64,000 nucleotides of DNA. It comes from Vreelandella halophila. Its GTDB lineage: Bacteria; Pseudomonadota; Gammaproteobacteria; Pseudomonadales; Oleiphilaceae. Positions 63,906-64,000 of this stretch are shown here, one piece after another. Under the pieces are notes generated by a model, which was not told the DNA's origin, did not search any database, and was given only the letters and a program-made list of their open reading frames with translations. The DNA is taken from NCBI RefSeq assembly GCF_009856365.1, contig NZ_WMEX01000004.1:358381-422380 (forward strand). The letters run 5' to 3'. Both the position numbers and the translations under genes were made by a program. Positions within the stretch are counted from its first letter, which is position 1. Each line of letters begins with the position of its first letter.

Positions 63906-64000
63906 GCCTGACGATGACCTACTCTCACATGGGATCTCCCACACTACCATCGGCGCTGGGCGGTTTCACTTCTGAGTTCGGCATGGGATCAGGTGGTTCC
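63906..64000 (-). rRNA. rrf: 5S ribosomal RNA, 3' part (cut by right edge)
   Basis: The - strand matches the 3' 95 or so bases of gammaproteobacterial 5S rRNA: CACCTGATCCCATGCCGAAC, then AGTGAAACGCCCAGCG-like and GTAGTGTGGG, ending TCATCGTCAGGC. About 20 bases of the 5' end are beyond the window. 23S and 16S should follow outside. The gene ends at about 63906, give or take two bases. Confidence 0.95.

Overview
The window is a compact, GC-rich chromosomal segment of a motile, respiring gammaproteobacterium. The order fleQ-fleSR-fliEFGHIJ...fliK-fliLMNOPQR-flhB, flhA-flhF-fleN-fliA, cheYZAB-motCD-parC-parP-cheW, then ccm, and the pairing lexA-sulA, match the Pseudomonas/Marinobacter group. NAD-type GdhB, MotC/MotD, FleN/FlhF, a DUF6160-type secreted protein and an HsbA/HsbR/HptB module point the same way. 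A Marinobacter-like (possibly halophilic) species is my best guess; this is inferred from gene order and protein likeness, not from a database search.

Layout. 1-5.0 kb: an SOS block on the + strand (dnaE2/imuC cut by the left edge, a DUF6231-like protein, acylphosphatase, then lexA-sulA behind two tandem LexA boxes). 5.0-5.8 kb: two small conserved proteins on the - strand. 6.0-8.0 kb: a response regulator with a CheC-like domain, translationally coupled to a PAS-GGDEF diguanylate cyclase. 8.0-12.8 kb: NAD-glutamate dehydrogenase (-). 13.1-14.7 kb: a lone batD (+). 14.7-21.5 kb: a complete cytochrome c maturation operon ccmABCDEFGHI (-). 21.6-23.4 kb: a second FliK-like protein overlapping a free-standing FlhB C-terminal domain (+). 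23.4-58.0 kb: one long - strand run of flagellar, chemotaxis and regulatory genes. 58.1-63.7 kb: a small unknown gene, an M16 (pitrilysin-type) protease, exonuclease I (sbcB) and a secreted DUF6160-like protein. 63.86-64.0 kb: the terminator and 3' part of a 5S rRNA, the end of an rRNA operon entering from the right.

How the genes work together. The flagellar part follows the FleQ/sigma-54 hierarchy. fleQ has a sigma-70-type promoter. I find six GG-N10-GC (-24/-12) elements, located before fleS, fliE, fliK, fliL, flhA and cheW. FliA then serves late genes; FleN and FlhF set flagellar number and place; ParC/ParP place the chemotaxis array; CheA/B/W/Y/Z signal to the FliM/FliN switch; MotC/MotD are one stator. 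c-di-GMP and partner-switching control enters through FleQ (its c-di-GMP-binding residues are conserved), the GGDEF protein and HptB/HsbR/HsbA, which lie between fliK and fliJ.

Features most worth a second look: the FliK-like/FlhB-C pair; a 15-copy perfect hexamer repeat coding Glu-Pro in parP; a three-fold acidic motif in CheA where a P2 domain is usual; tandem LexA boxes; and convergent gene ends that all overlap, two of them through a shared CTAG that is a stop codon on both strands. I do not see a wholly new multi-gene system such as a defence island, CRISPR array or prophage in this window.
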